The translations under genes and the position numbers were made by a program. From assembly GCF_019710635.1 (NCBI RefSeq), contig NZ_JAIFZS010000029.1:1-64000 (forward strand): a stretch of DNA of 64,000 nucleotides. Direction: 5' to 3'. The notes below the pieces were generated by a model. That model had not been told where the DNA came from. It was given only the letters and a program-made list of their open reading frames with translations, and made no database searches. This DNA is from Mycolicibacterium xanthum. GTDB lineage: Bacteria; Actinomycetota; Actinomycetes; Mycobacteriales; Mycobacteriaceae. Shown piece by piece: positions 25,116 through 33,975 of the stretch (position 1 is the first letter of the stretch; each line of letters starts with the position of its first letter).

Positions 25116-26296
25116 GACGCCCGCCTCCGCCGCTGCGCCTCGAGCACCCGGTCCCGCTGCGCGGGGGTCTGCGCCAGCTCCACCACGGTGCGGGCCAGCA
25201 TGATCGACCCCTCGACGACGGCCTTGTCGGCACTGGGACCGGCCGCGGCCGCCGCAAACGCCGGCTGATGCACCGACGCGCCGCCGGCGTCGATCCCGAC
25301 GATCGGATGGATGCCGGGCATCGCGTGGGTGACGTTGCCCATGTCCGTGCTGCCCAGCGGCAGCGCCGCCTCCACGTCGACCCCGACCGGGGTGCGGCCG
25401 ACCCGCACCATCTCGGTGCGGAACGTCTCGGCCAGCCAGCCGTCGGGGGTCAACTCCAGATAGGGCGGCTCGGTCTCGGCGACCTCGTAGTCGCAGCCGG
25501 TGGCGATCGCGCCGGCCAGGAAGCAGTCCGCCATCCGCCGTTCCAGGCTGCGCAGGCCTTCGGTGTCGTTGGCCCGCATCGTGTAGTGCAACTGCGCCCG
25601 TTTCGGGATGATGTTGGTGGCCTGCCCCCCGTCGGTGACGATCCCGTGCACCATCTGCCCCGGCGCCATCTGCTGGCGCAACACCCCGATGGCCACCTGG
25701 GTGACGGTCACCGCGTCGGCGGCGTTGACCCCCAGGTACGGGGCCACCGCCGCGTGCGCCTCCCGGCCCAGGTAGGTGACCGCGACCTGGGACAGCGCCA
25801 GCGACCGGGCCCGCGCGATGTCCAGCGGGCCGGCGTGCAACATCACGGTGGCGGCGATGTCGTCGAACACGCCGGCGTCGAGCATCAGCACCTTGCCCCC
25901 GCCGGCCTCCTCGGCCGGGGTGCCCAGCAGCACGACGGTCAGGTCGAGGTCGTCGGCCACCTCGGCCAGCGCCAGCGCGGTCCCCACCGCGGAGGCGGCG
26001 ATGATGTTGTGCCCGCACGCGTGGCCGATCTCGGGTAGCGCGTCGTACTCCGCGCACACCCCGATGACCAGCGACCCGCTGCCGTAGACGGCGCGAAACG
26101 CGGTGTCCAGACCCGCCGGTGCGGCGGTGACGTCGAAGCCGCGCTCGGCGACCAGTGCCTGGGTCTTCGCGCAGCTGCGATGCTCGTCGAAGGCCAGTTC
26201 GGGCTCGGCGTGGATGGAGTGCGACAACGCGATCAGATCGGCGCTCCGGCGCAACACCGCCTCCTCGACTGCGGCGGACGCGGTGGCTAGGGGCAT
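25112..26296 (-). CDS. amiB1: M20-family amidohydrolase
   Basis: The 394-residue protein is a second M20D amidohydrolase with [26 protein letters not shown] and a C-terminal [12 protein letters not shown] segment. Its spacing of motifs resembles aminobenzoyl-glutamate hydrolase-like members more than that of amiA1. It is the first gene of the amiB1-amiA1 pair and is divergent from deoD across 84 bases. The start ATG is preceded by GCGAGG. Substrate not predictable. Confidence 0.9.
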   Translation of the reverse strand: MPLATASAAVEEAVLRRSADLIALSHSIHAEPELAFDEHRSCAKTQALVAERGFDVTAAPAGLDTAFRAVYGSGSLVIGVCAEYDALPEIGHACGHNIIAASAVGTALALAEVADDLDLTVVLLGTPAEEAGGGKVLMLDAGVFDDIAATVMLHAGPLDIARARSLALSQVAVTYLGREAHAAVAPYLGVNAADAVTVTQVAIGVLRQQMAPGQMVHGIVTDGGQATNIIPKRAQLHYTMRANDTEGLRSLERRMADCFLAGAIATGCDYEVAETEPPYLELTPDGWLAETFRTEMVRVGRTPVGVDVEAALPLGSTDMGNVTHAMPGIHPIVGIDAGGASVHQPAFAAAAAGPSADKAVVEGSIMLARTVVELAQTPAQRDRVLEAQRRRRAS

Positions 26297-26366
26297 CCTC
26301 GCAGTATCTCACCGTCGGCATCGGGGCATCCAAACGACGGCGCTTGGCCGGTTTCGGTACCCCAAC

Positions 26367-26380
26367 TACGCTGCCTTTCT
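26367..26380 (+). promoter_or_regulatory. probable leaderless-type -10 element of deoD
   Basis: TACGCT at 26367-26372 fits TANNNT and ends eight bases before the GTG start of deoD. No ribosome site is visible. Confidence 0.45.
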
Positions 26381-27178
26381 GTGAGCGACGACCCGCAGGT
26401 TCGCGCCGCCGAGGCGGCCGCCGAACTCCGTGCGCGCACCGGTGTGGACAGCCACGACGTCGCGGTGGTGCTCGGGTCGGGATGGGCTCCCGCCGCCGCG
26501 CAACTCGGCGACCCCACCGCGGCCGTCCCGATGGCCGAACTGCCCGGCTTCACCCCGCCGTCCGCCGACGGCCACGGCGGCCAGATGCTGTCGCTGCACG
26601 TCGGGCCGCACCGGGTGCTGGTGCTGCTCGGCCGCATCCACGCCTACGAGGGACACGATCTGGGTCACGTCGTGCACCCGGTGCGCACGGCGTGTGCGGC
26701 CGGGGTGCGCACGGTGATCCTCACCAACGCCGCCGGTGGCCTGCGTGCGGACCTCTCGGTCGGCCAGCCCGTGCTGATCAGCGACCACCTGAACCTGACG
26801 GCACGATCACCGCTGGTGGGAGCCCAGTTCGTCGACCTGGTCGATGCCTACTCGCCGCGGCTGCACCACCTCGCCCGCGAGATCGACCCCACCCTGGCCG
26901 AGGGCGTCTACGCCGGTCTGCCGGGTCCGCACTACGAGACCCCGGCCGAGATCCGGATGCTGCGCACCCTCGGCGCCGACCTGGTCGGCATGTCGACGGT
27001 GCACGAGACGATCGCCGCCCGCGCCGCCGGGGTGGAGGTGCTGGGGGTGTCGCTGGTGACCAATCTGGCCGCCGGGATGACCGGAGCGCCGCTCAGCCAC
27101 GCCGAGGTGCTGGAGGCCGGCCGTCAGTCGGCCACCCGGATGGGTTCCCTGCTGTCCTCGGTGATCGCGCGGCTCTGA
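26381..27178 (+). CDS. deoD: purine nucleoside phosphorylase
   Basis: The 265-residue protein is a trimeric-type [12 protein letters not shown] (phosphate loop), [18 protein letters not shown] and the base-binding [12 protein letters not shown]. It phosphorolyses purine ribo- and deoxyribonucleosides to the base and sugar 1-phosphate, which pmmB downstream may isomerise. It matches Rv3307. The last 55 bases overlap, tail to tail, the end of the membrane-protein gene on the other strand. Confidence 0.93.
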   Translation: MSDDPQVRAAEAAAELRARTGVDSHDVAVVLGSGWAPAAAQLGDPTAAVPMAELPGFTPPSADGHGGQMLSLHVGPHRVLVLLGRIHAYEGHDLGHVVHPVRTACAAGVRTVILTNAAGGLRADLSVGQPVLISDHLNLTARSPLVGAQFVDLVDAYSPRLHHLAREIDPTLAEGVYAGLPGPHYETPAEIRMLRTLGADLVGMSTVHETIAARAAGVEVLGVSLVTNLAAGMTGAPLSHAEVLEAGRQSATRMGSLLSSVIARL

Positions 27179-28245
27179 GCGCCGAACCGCCGCGTCGCGC
27201 GCACCACGGCGCGGGCCAGCAGCGGGGCGGCGAACAGCATCATCAGGATCCGCACCACCTGCGCGGCGATGATGAACGTGACGTTGGACCCGGTCTCGAC
27301 GGCGGTGGCCAGCACCGCGTAGACGCCGCCCGGACTCGTCGCCAGGTATCCCTCGAGCGGGGTCAGCCCGGCGGCGCGGGCCAGCAACACCCCGAGCCCG
27401 GCGGTGACCAGCCCGAGAACGACGATCAGCGCGATCGCGGCGGGCAGCACCCGGCCCACCGCGCGCAACGAGTCCCGGGTGAACGCCAGCCCGGCCTGCC
27501 AGCCGATCAGCAGGTAGCCGGCCTGCACCAGCAGCACCGGCACGCTGAGGCCGAACGAGAAACCGCCGAGCTCCAGCGCGACGGTCAGCGCCAGCGGGCC
27601 CAGCAGCCCGGCGCCGGGCAGCCTGATCCACCTGCCGACTGTCCCGCCGACGAGCACCAGCACCACGAGCATGCCCAGGCTCAGATACCAGGGGGCGCCG
27701 GACTCCTGCTTCAGCGTTTCGGCCGACCGGGTCTTGTCGGCGTGGTAGACCAGCGTGACGACGACCGGCATGGACGCGGTGATCAGCGCGACCCGCAGGT
27801 ACTGCAGCACCGCGACGACGCGGACGTCGCCGCCGAGTTCACGGGCGATCGCCACCAGCCCCGAAGCCCCACCGGCCACCAGCGACAGCGACCCGGTCAA
27901 CGGGGTGACGTCGCGGCGCAACCCCAACAGTGCGCCCGCGGCGACGCTGAGCACCAGCGTGGACAGCGCGACGCCCAGCACCAGCGCCCAGTCGTCGCCG
28001 AGCGCGCCCAACGCGTCGTCCTGAACCATTGTGCCGATGTAGACGCCGAGCACTCCCTGGGCGGCCAGGCCCAGCGGCCGCGGCACCCGCGCGGGCCCCA
28101 GCGACATCAGCGCCAGCACGATGCCCACGACGAGCGCGGCGAACAGCGCCGCCGACGGCACACCCAGCATCGTCAGCGGGGCGGTGACCGCCACCGTCAC
28201 GACCAGGAGCACCGCCCACCGGGACAGCTGTCGCATCCAAATCAT
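27124..28245 (-). CDS. AbrB-family integral membrane protein
   Basis: The 373-residue protein is almost entirely hydrophobic, with about ten transmembrane helices in two halves, and carries the repeated GG-S-G / T-P-G-G-V-Y motifs ([10 protein letters not shown] and [11 protein letters not shown]) of the AbrB/'putative ammonia monooxygenase' family (PF05145 type). The family is of uncertain function and may be a transporter. The ATG at 28245 opens the first helix; upstream in-frame sequence is repeat DNA. It is not in the M. tuberculosis deoD-pmmB interval, so it looks like an insertion between conserved neighbours, overlapping deoD by 55 bases. Confidence 0.75.
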   Translation of the reverse strand: MIWMRQLSRWAVLLVVTVAVTAPLTMLGVPSAALFAALVVGIVLALMSLGPARVPRPLGLAAQGVLGVYIGTMVQDDALGALGDDWALVLGVALSTLVLSVAAGALLGLRRDVTPLTGSLSLVAGGASGLVAIARELGGDVRVVAVLQYLRVALITASMPVVVTLVYHADKTRSAETLKQESGAPWYLSLGMLVVLVLVGGTVGRWIRLPGAGLLGPLALTVALELGGFSFGLSVPVLLVQAGYLLIGWQAGLAFTRDSLRAVGRVLPAAIALIVVLGLVTAGLGVLLARAAGLTPLEGYLATSPGGVYAVLATAVETGSNVTFIIAAQVVRILMMLFAAPLLARAVVRATRRFGAQSRAITEDSREPIRVAD

Positions 28246-28270
28246 CTCGATTCCCAGTATGTCGCTCGGC

Positions 28271-28410
28271 TCCTGCCCGGGCCCGCCGGCGCGGGACCAG
28301 TCCGGGCCCGCCGACTCGGGAGCGGTCGGTGGGGACGGTCCTGCCCCGGCCCGCCGACTCGGGAGCGATCTGTGGGGACGGTCCTGCCCGGGACCGCCGG
28401 CGCGGGAGCG
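28271..28410. repeat. 43-bp GC-rich tandem repeat, about 3 copies
   Basis: Units near 28297, 28340 and 28383 share CCTGCCC(C/G)GG(C/A)CCGCCG and GTGGGGACGGT. The array fills the gap between the membrane-protein and pmmB start codons, so it may affect both promoters. Confidence 0.75.
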
Positions 28411-28425
28411 GGCACACTGGTCGGC

Positions 28426-30033
28426 GTGATCTCGCAGCCCACGCGCGACGTCGTGCAGGAGTGGATCGCCCACGACCCCGATCCGGGCGCCGCCGCCGAA
28501 CTCGCCGCCTGCAGCGACGACGAACTCGCCGACCGCTTCGCCGGCCCGTTGACGTTCGGCACCGCCGGCCTGCGCGGACCGCTGCGGGCCGGGCCGAACG
28601 GGATGAACCTCGCGGTGGTGCTGCGCGCCACCCATGGGGTCGCGCGGGTGCTGTCCGACCGCGCGCTGGCCGGCGGCCACGTCGTCGTCGGCTACGACGC
28701 CCGGCACCGCTCCGAGGAATTCGCCCGCACCGCCGCGGAGGTGTTTGCCGCCCAAGGGTTCTCGGTGACGCTGATGTTCGCCCCCGCACCCACGCCGGTG
28801 GTGGCGTTCGCGGTGCGCGGCACGGGTGCTGCCGCCGGGGTGCAGATCACCGCGTCGCACAATCCGCCGTCGGACAACGGCTACAAGGTGTACTTCCCCG
28901 ACGGCCTGCAGATCGTCTCGCCCACCGACGCCGACATCGAAACGGCCATCGCGGCCGCGCCGCCGGCCGACGAGATCCCCCGCACCCCGGTGAGCGTCTC
29001 CGGCGTCGCGCAGGTACGTGACTACGTCGAACGCGCCGCCGCCGTGCGCCGCGGCACCGGGTCGGCTCGGGTGGCGTTGACGCCGATGCACGGTGTCGGC
29101 GGCGAGTTCGCCCTCGATGCGCTGGCACTGGCCGGATTCAGCGACGTCTATGTGGTGCACGATCAGTTCGAGCCCGATCCGGACTTCCCCACCGTGGCGT
29201 TCCCGAACCCCGAGGAACCGGGCGCGGCCGACGAACTGCTGGCGCTGGCCGCCGAGTGCGGCGCCGAGGTGGCGATCGCACTGGACCCCGACGCCGACCG
29301 GTGCGCGGTCGGGGTGCCGACGGCCACCGGCTGGCGGATGCTCTCCGGCGACGAAACCGGTTGGCTGCTGGGCGATTACCTGCTGTCGACGTGCGCGGAT
29401 CCGGCGACCGCGGTGGTGGCCAGCACGGTGGTGTCGTCGCAGATGCTGGCCCGCATCGCGGCGTCCTACGGGGCCCACCACGTCGAGACGCTGACCGGGT
29501 TCAAGTGGCTGTCCCGCGCCGACGAGGACGTGCCCGGCGCGACGCTGCTGTATGCCTACGAGGAGGCGATCGGCCACTGCGTGGACCCCGCGGCGGTGCG
29601 CGACAAGGACGGCATCAGCGCGGCGGTGCTGGTGGGCGACCTGGTCGTCGCGTTGCGTGGGCGGGGCCTGACGGTCCCCGACGCACTCGACGAGCTGGCC
29701 CGCCGCCACGGCGTGCACGACACGGTCGCGGTGACCCGCCGGGTGGCCTCGTCGGCCGCGGCCGCCGCATTGATGGCCCGGTTGCGCTCAGCGCCTCCCG
29801 CGGAACTCGCCGGATTCGCGGTGACGGTGACCGACCTCGCGCCGCGCACCGATGCCCTCGTCTTCGCCGGAGGCGACGACGACGTCGCGGTGCGGGTGGT
29901 GGTGCGGCCGTCGGGAACCGAGCCGAAACTCAAGTCCTACATCGAGATTCGCTGCGCCGGCGAACTCGCCGCAGCACGCGCACAAGCCCGCCGGGTGCGG
30001 GACACGGTGGCCGCGGCGGTGCGGGGGTTCTGA
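28426..30033 (+). CDS. pmmB: phosphomannomutase/phosphoglucomutase-type enzyme
   Basis: The 535-residue protein has the alpha-D-phosphohexomutase motifs: active-site serine in TASHNPPSDNGYK, metal loop DPDADR, substrate loop EEAIG and the C-terminal phosphate site RPSGTEPK. Length and position match Rv3308. Long members of this family include PGM2-like enzymes that act on pentose phosphates, and the setting beside deoD, deoA, add and cdd fits conversion of (deoxy)ribose 1-phosphate; either role is possible. The GTG at 28426 starts it just after the 43-bp repeats. Confidence 0.88.
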   Translation: MISQPTRDVVQEWIAHDPDPGAAAELAACSDDELADRFAGPLTFGTAGLRGPLRAGPNGMNLAVVLRATHGVARVLSDRALAGGHVVVGYDARHRSEEFARTAAEVFAAQGFSVTLMFAPAPTPVVAFAVRGTGAAAGVQITASHNPPSDNGYKVYFPDGLQIVSPTDADIETAIAAAPPADEIPRTPVSVSGVAQVRDYVERAAAVRRGTGSARVALTPMHGVGGEFALDALALAGFSDVYVVHDQFEPDPDFPTVAFPNPEEPGAADELLALAAECGAEVAIALDPDADRCAVGVPTATGWRMLSGDETGWLLGDYLLSTCADPATAVVASTVVSSQMLARIAASYGAHHVETLTGFKWLSRADEDVPGATLLYAYEEAIGHCVDPAAVRDKDGISAAVLVGDLVVALRGRGLTVPDALDELARRHGVHDTVAVTRRVASSAAAAALMARLRSAPPAELAGFAVTVTDLAPRTDALVFAGGDDDVAVRVVVRPSGTEPKLKSYIEIRCAGELAAARAQARRVRDTVAAAVRGF

Positions 30034-30122
30034 CCCGCGTTCCGCGCTCTCACCCTCGTGGCCGAAGCCGCTCGGGCATCGGTCGAAATCCTCGTCGACC
30101 GGGTCCAGGATCTCATCTGTGT

Positions 30123-31691
30123 TCAAAATGGTCGGGGTCGTCGTGGCAGGACGAAGTACGTCACGATCGCCAGGGCCAACGGCACGAGGGTGACCGCCAG
30201 CATGGTGAGCCGGACACCGTTGGTGAAGTCCCAGTCCAGCGTCAATCCCGAGGCCTGCTGGACGAGGTTGGGGTCGAATATCGACACGCCCGGGCTGTGG
30301 GCCAGCGAGCTTCGCACCGCATCCACGGCATGCTCGGCCTGCTGGGCCGACAGCCCGCGAGCCTCTGCGTCGGCCAGCCATTGCCGATGAAAGAAGACGT
30401 TGAACAACGCGATGTAGACCGTCGGTCCCAGCGCGTACCCCGCTGTCCCGAAGGTCGAGCGCATGGCCGCCACCGACCCGGCGGTGTCGGGTGTGGCGTA
30501 AGACAGGATGGTGTCGGAGGCCGGGGTGGAGGCAAGGTAGGTGCCGAGGTTGAGCAAGAAGGTGGCCAGTACCAGCACCCACAGCGCCATGCTGGGCGTG
30601 GCGCTGATCACCATCACCAGACCGCTGGCGGCCAGCACCCCCAGACCGGTGATCAACACCGGGCGGGCGCTGTATTTGGTGACCAGATGCCCGGCCAGAA
30701 TGCTCACCCCGGCCAACAGCACGGTGCCCGGCAGATACACCAACCCGATCGTCGTTGCCGACAACCCCAGAATGATCCCGCCGAACTGGCCCAGCACGAC
30801 ACTGAACCCACTGCAAAGAAAGTTGAAGGTCAACACCGAGAGCACCGCCACCACGAACCCGGGCCGAGCGAACAGCGCGAGGTCCAGAGCCGGGTGTCGG
30901 GCCCGCCGTTCATGGCGCACGAACACCGCCAGGGCCAGCCCGGCACCCAGCAGCGGAAGCCAGGCCTGCGCAGATGTGAACCCGGTTTGCGCTGCGCCCA
31001 GTCCGTAGATCACGCCCAGCAGCGCCAGCCCAAACAGACTGACACCGACGATGTCGAGCCCGCGCGGCGGCTGGCGCGGCGGCTCGCCCACATACCGGGC
31101 AATCAGCACCAATGCGACCAGTGCCAGCCCCGGTGTCACCAAAAACAGTCCCCGCCAACCCAGAATCCCCACCACCCACCCGCCGATCAGCGGGCTCACC
31201 CCGTACAAGAGGGCATCGGCGGCCATGACAATGCCGATGGCCATCGGCCGGATCGTCGAAGGCACCGACACCGTCAACAGGGCCAACGACAGCCCCGCCA
31301 GCGCGGTCAACGCCACCCCGTCGGCCACCCGCAGCACCAGCAGAAACGGGTAGTTCGGGGATAGCCCGGCCAACAACTCGACCCCGATGTGGGCCAGCAG
31401 CCCATAGACCAGTAGGCGTTTGAGCCCGTAGATGTCGCCCAGGTTTCCCACCGCCAACACCGCCACGGCCACCACCATCGTCGCCACGCTGGCCAAAAAG
31501 CCGAGATGACCCGGCGGAACGTCAAGCCCCCCACTGACCGCCGCAAGATTCAACGTCAGCAGCGCCGGATCCACAAACGGGACCGCGAAGGCAATCGCCA
31601 GACCCAGCGCGGCGAAAACCATTCCCGCCGTCATCGGCGGACGATCTACATCCCCGCCGGTAGGGCCATCGGGCATGGCACATTCTGACAC
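30123..31691 (-). CDS. MFS transporter, DHA2-like (14 TM)
   Basis: The 522-residue protein has about 14 transmembrane helices. The motif A-like segment GNLGDIYGLKRLL lies between helices 2 and 3 and a motif C-like region after GISPLIGGWVVG-type text, as in drug:H+ antiporters of the EmrB/QacA group. A GTG at 31691 or ATG at 31676 can start it. It lies tail to tail with pmmB and ahead of upp on the same strand as upp. Substrate unknown; it interrupts the M. tuberculosis pmmB-upp order. Confidence 0.85.
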   Translation of the reverse strand: MSECAMPDGPTGGDVDRPPMTAGMVFAALGLAIAFAVPFVDPALLTLNLAAVSGGLDVPPGHLGFLASVATMVVAVAVLAVGNLGDIYGLKRLLVYGLLAHIGVELLAGLSPNYPFLLVLRVADGVALTALAGLSLALLTVSVPSTIRPMAIGIVMAADALLYGVSPLIGGWVVGILGWRGLFLVTPGLALVALVLIARYVGEPPRQPPRGLDIVGVSLFGLALLGVIYGLGAAQTGFTSAQAWLPLLGAGLALAVFVRHERRARHPALDLALFARPGFVVAVLSVLTFNFLCSGFSVVLGQFGGIILGLSATTIGLVYLPGTVLLAGVSILAGHLVTKYSARPVLITGLGVLAASGLVMVISATPSMALWVLVLATFLLNLGTYLASTPASDTILSYATPDTAGSVAAMRSTFGTAGYALGPTVYIALFNVFFHRQWLADAEARGLSAQQAEHAVDAVRSSLAHSPGVSIFDPNLVQQASGLTLDWDFTNGVRLTMLAVTLVPLALAIVTYFVLPRRPRPF

Positions 31692-31724
31692 CCCAGCCCA
31701 AAGCCGGCCTGACCCCAGCTACAG

Positions 31725-32348
31725 CTAGCGCGGCCCGAACTGCCGGTCGCCGGCATCCCCGAGCCCCGGCACGATGTAGGCGATGTCGTTGAGGCCGGCG
31801 TCGATCGTCGCGGTGTACAGCGTCAGATCGGGCGCCACCTTGTCCAGCGCCGCGATGCCCTCCGGTGCGACCACCACACAGACGATGGTGATGTCGACGG
31901 CGTCGCGGGCGTAGAGCAGCTCCAGGGTGTACACCATCGAGCCGCCGGTGGCCAGCATCGGGTCGAGCACCATCACCGGCTGGGTGCTCAGGTCGGCGGG
32001 CAGCGACTCCAGATACGGCGTGGGCCGATGGGTCTCCTCGTCGCGGGCCACCCCGACGAAGCCCACCTGCGCCTCCGGGATCAGCGCGTGCGCCTGTTCG
32101 ACCATGCCCAGCCCGGCCCGCAGCACCGGCACCAGCAGCGGGGGCTTGGCCAGCCGCGCGCCGGCGGTGTTCGCCAGCGGGGTGCGCACCTCGATGGTGT
32201 CGACCGGCAAGTCCCGGGTGGCCTCGTAGACCAGCATCATCGTGAGGTCGCGCAGCGCGGCGCGGAAGGCCGCGTTGTCGGTGCGCTCGTCGCGCAGCGT
32301 GGTCAGCCGCGCCGCGGCCAGCGGGTGGTCGACAACGCGCACGTCCAT
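31725..32348 (-). CDS. upp: uracil phosphoribosyltransferase
   Basis: The 207-residue enzyme carries the PRPP-binding loop [12 protein letters not shown] and the uracil-binding C-terminal [12 protein letters not shown]. It converts uracil and PRPP to UMP, part of the salvage set with cdd, deoA, add and deoD here. The ATG at 32348 is preceded by TAAGGT (32357-32362 on the complementary strand) eight bases away, a leaderless-type arrangement. It corresponds to Rv3309c. Confidence 0.95.
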   Translation of the reverse strand: MDVRVVDHPLAAARLTTLRDERTDNAAFRAALRDLTMMLVYEATRDLPVDTIEVRTPLANTAGARLAKPPLLVPVLRAGLGMVEQAHALIPEAQVGFVGVARDEETHRPTPYLESLPADLSTQPVMVLDPMLATGGSMVYTLELLYARDAVDITIVCVVVAPEGIAALDKVAPDLTLYTATIDAGLNDIAYIVPGLGDAGDRQFGPR

Positions 32349-32362
32349 GGATCCCGACCTTA
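32349..32362 (-). promoter_or_regulatory. probable leaderless-type -10 element of upp
   Basis: Read on the minus strand, TAAGGT at 32362-32357 fits TANNNT and is separated from the ATG at 32348 by eight bases without a ribosome site. Confidence 0.45.
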
Positions 32363-32399
32363 TCGGGAACCGACCGGCGTCTCGCGGCGTCCTATCCGT

Positions 32400-32708
32400 A
32401 TGTTCGCCCGCCTCAGCGCCGACGCCGACCTGATCCGCGCCCACGGCCGCACGCTCGGGGACCGTGCGGTGCAACTGCGGGACGCCGCGGCGGCACTGGC
32501 CGGTGCGGGCGACGACGCCGCGGCCGCCTTCGGGGCGGTCGGGGCGCGGTTCCTGGCGGCGCTGAGAAGCGCGGCCGGCCGTGAAGCACAGGTGGTCGGG
32601 GCGCTGAGCGACACGCTGGAGACGGCTCGGGGCGCAGCGTCGGACTCCGCGCGGGCCTATGAGGCGGCCGACGGGGCCGCCGGTGACCGCATCGCCGGCC
32701 GGCGCTGA
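32400..32708 (+). CDS. small helical EspC/WXG100-like protein
   Basis: The 102-residue protein is alanine-rich and predicted all-helical: an N-terminal helix ([15 protein letters not shown]), then two long Ala/Asp/Glu helices. This build is typical of EspC-like (DUF2580) proteins linked to type VII secretion. No WxG or YxxxD/E signal is obvious, so secretion is not shown. The stop overlaps the ATG of the NlpC/P60 gene by one base (TGATG). The pair lies where M. tuberculosis has sapM. Confidence 0.65.
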   Translation: MFARLSADADLIRAHGRTLGDRAVQLRDAAAALAGAGDDAAAAFGAVGARFLAALRSAAGREAQVVGALSDTLETARGAASDSARAYEAADGAAGDRIAGRR

Positions 32709-33880
32709 TGCCGGGTCCGGTGACCGCGGCGCTGACCGCGCCGATCCGGCAGGTGCAGTCGCTGGTCGGGCCGGGATGGTCGGCGGCCGGCGACCCCGCT
32801 GCCGCCCTGGCGGGGGTGCGTGACCTGCTGGCCGGCCTCGCCGACGCGGGCCGGTCGGCACGCGCCGGGCTCGGATCCGGATGGTCGGGCGCCGGAGCCG
32901 ACGCCGCCGCCGAGTTCGTCGACCGCACGGCCGCCGCGATCGACGACGCCGCGCAGCGCACCGCCGGGCTGGGCGGGATCGCCGGCGACGCGGCCGGCGC
33001 GGTGGCCCGGGCCCACCGGCGGCTGCAGGACGTCGTCGACGACTTCGAGGCCCGTGCGGCCGCATTGGAACCCCGGGTGGACGAGCTGGGCGTCGCCCGT
33101 GAACTGCTGACCGAGGCCCGCGACGCGCTGGCGCGCGCGATCCGGGTCGTCGAGGAGCTGCTGGACGAGCTGGACCGCCACGGTGGCGCGCTGGACCGCG
33201 ACGGTGCCGCTGGGCTGCCTTCGCGGGTCGGCGGTCCTGGAGTTGACGGAGCCGCACCGGGCCCGGGTGGCGGGTCCGGGAGCGGCTCCGGCTTGGGGGG
33301 CGGGTCGACGGGCTTGGGAGGCGGGTCCGGCTTGGGCGGCTTGGGCAGCGGCTCCGGCTTGGGCGGCTCCGGCTTGGGCGCTTCACCCGGCTTCGCAGCG
33401 GGCAGCGACTGGGGCGGACTCGGCGACCTTGCCGGATTCGCCCGCGCCGACGACGCCTCGGCGGTGGATGCGGCGTCGTTCGGCGACGGGGTGGCGGTGC
33501 GACTGCCCGACGGCACCCTGGTGACGGCTCCGAACGCCGTGGCGGCCAGCGCGGTCCGGCATGCGCTGACCCAGCTCGGCGTGCCCTACCGGTGGGGCGG
33601 CACCACCCCCGGAGTGGGGCTGGACTGCAGCGGGCTGACCCAGTGGGCGTATCACCAAGCGGGCCTGGACCTTCCGCGGCTGGCGCAGGAACAGGACGTC
33701 GGCGCAGCCGTCGCACCCGGCGCGGTGCTGCCCGGCGACCTCGCGGTGTGGGACGGGCACGTGGCGATGATCGTCGGCGACGGCCTCATGGTGGAGGCCG
33801 GTGACCCGGTGAAGCTGTCGCCCATTCGGACCACCAACGCGGGTGAAGGTTTTCAGGGCTTCTGGCGCCCAACGGCGTGA
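32708..33880 (+). CDS. NlpC/P60 cell-wall hydrolase with helical N-terminal domain
   Basis: The 390-residue protein has three parts. Residues 1-165 are helical with a [15 protein letters not shown] motif recalling WXG100/ESX substrates. About 170-245 is a Gly/Ser-rich linker of GSGLGG-like repeats. The C-terminal ~120 residues form a C40 peptidase with the catalytic Cys in [12 protein letters not shown] and His in [10 protein letters not shown]. Such enzymes cut peptidoglycan stem peptides. No Sec signal is seen, so export by a type VII route together with the EspC-like partner is plausible. The last 22 codons have a decayed copy at 37329-37394. Confidence 0.85.
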   Translation: MPGPVTAALTAPIRQVQSLVGPGWSAAGDPAAALAGVRDLLAGLADAGRSARAGLGSGWSGAGADAAAEFVDRTAAAIDDAAQRTAGLGGIAGDAAGAVARAHRRLQDVVDDFEARAAALEPRVDELGVARELLTEARDALARAIRVVEELLDELDRHGGALDRDGAAGLPSRVGGPGVDGAAPGPGGGSGSGSGLGGGSTGLGGGSGLGGLGSGSGLGGSGLGASPGFAAGSDWGGLGDLAGFARADDASAVDAASFGDGVAVRLPDGTLVTAPNAVAASAVRHALTQLGVPYRWGGTTPGVGLDCSGLTQWAYHQAGLDLPRLAQEQDVGAAVAPGAVLPGDLAVWDGHVAMIVGDGLMVEAGDPVKLSPIRTTNAGEGFQGFWRPTA

Positions 33881-33906
33881 GAGGGCCCTTTCGCCGTCGC
33901 CGTCTC

Positions 33907-33969
33907 CGCCGAAATGGCATTCCAGCAGAAAAAGTGTGAGAAGCGACCTGCCGGAATGCCATTTCGGCG
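33907..33969. repeat. palindromic repeat family B (B4)
   Basis: Arms CCGAAATGGCATTCCAGCAG and CTGCCGGAATGCCATTTCGG with loop AAAAAGTGTGAG lie between the convergent NlpC and cyclase-like genes. Confidence 0.9.
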
Positions 33970-33975
33970 ACGGGG

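Noticed and set aside
26155..28425. Long N-terminal extension of pmmB running back through deoD
   Set aside because: The phosphomutase family begins near 28426; the extension passes through deoD in another frame and through a repeat array.
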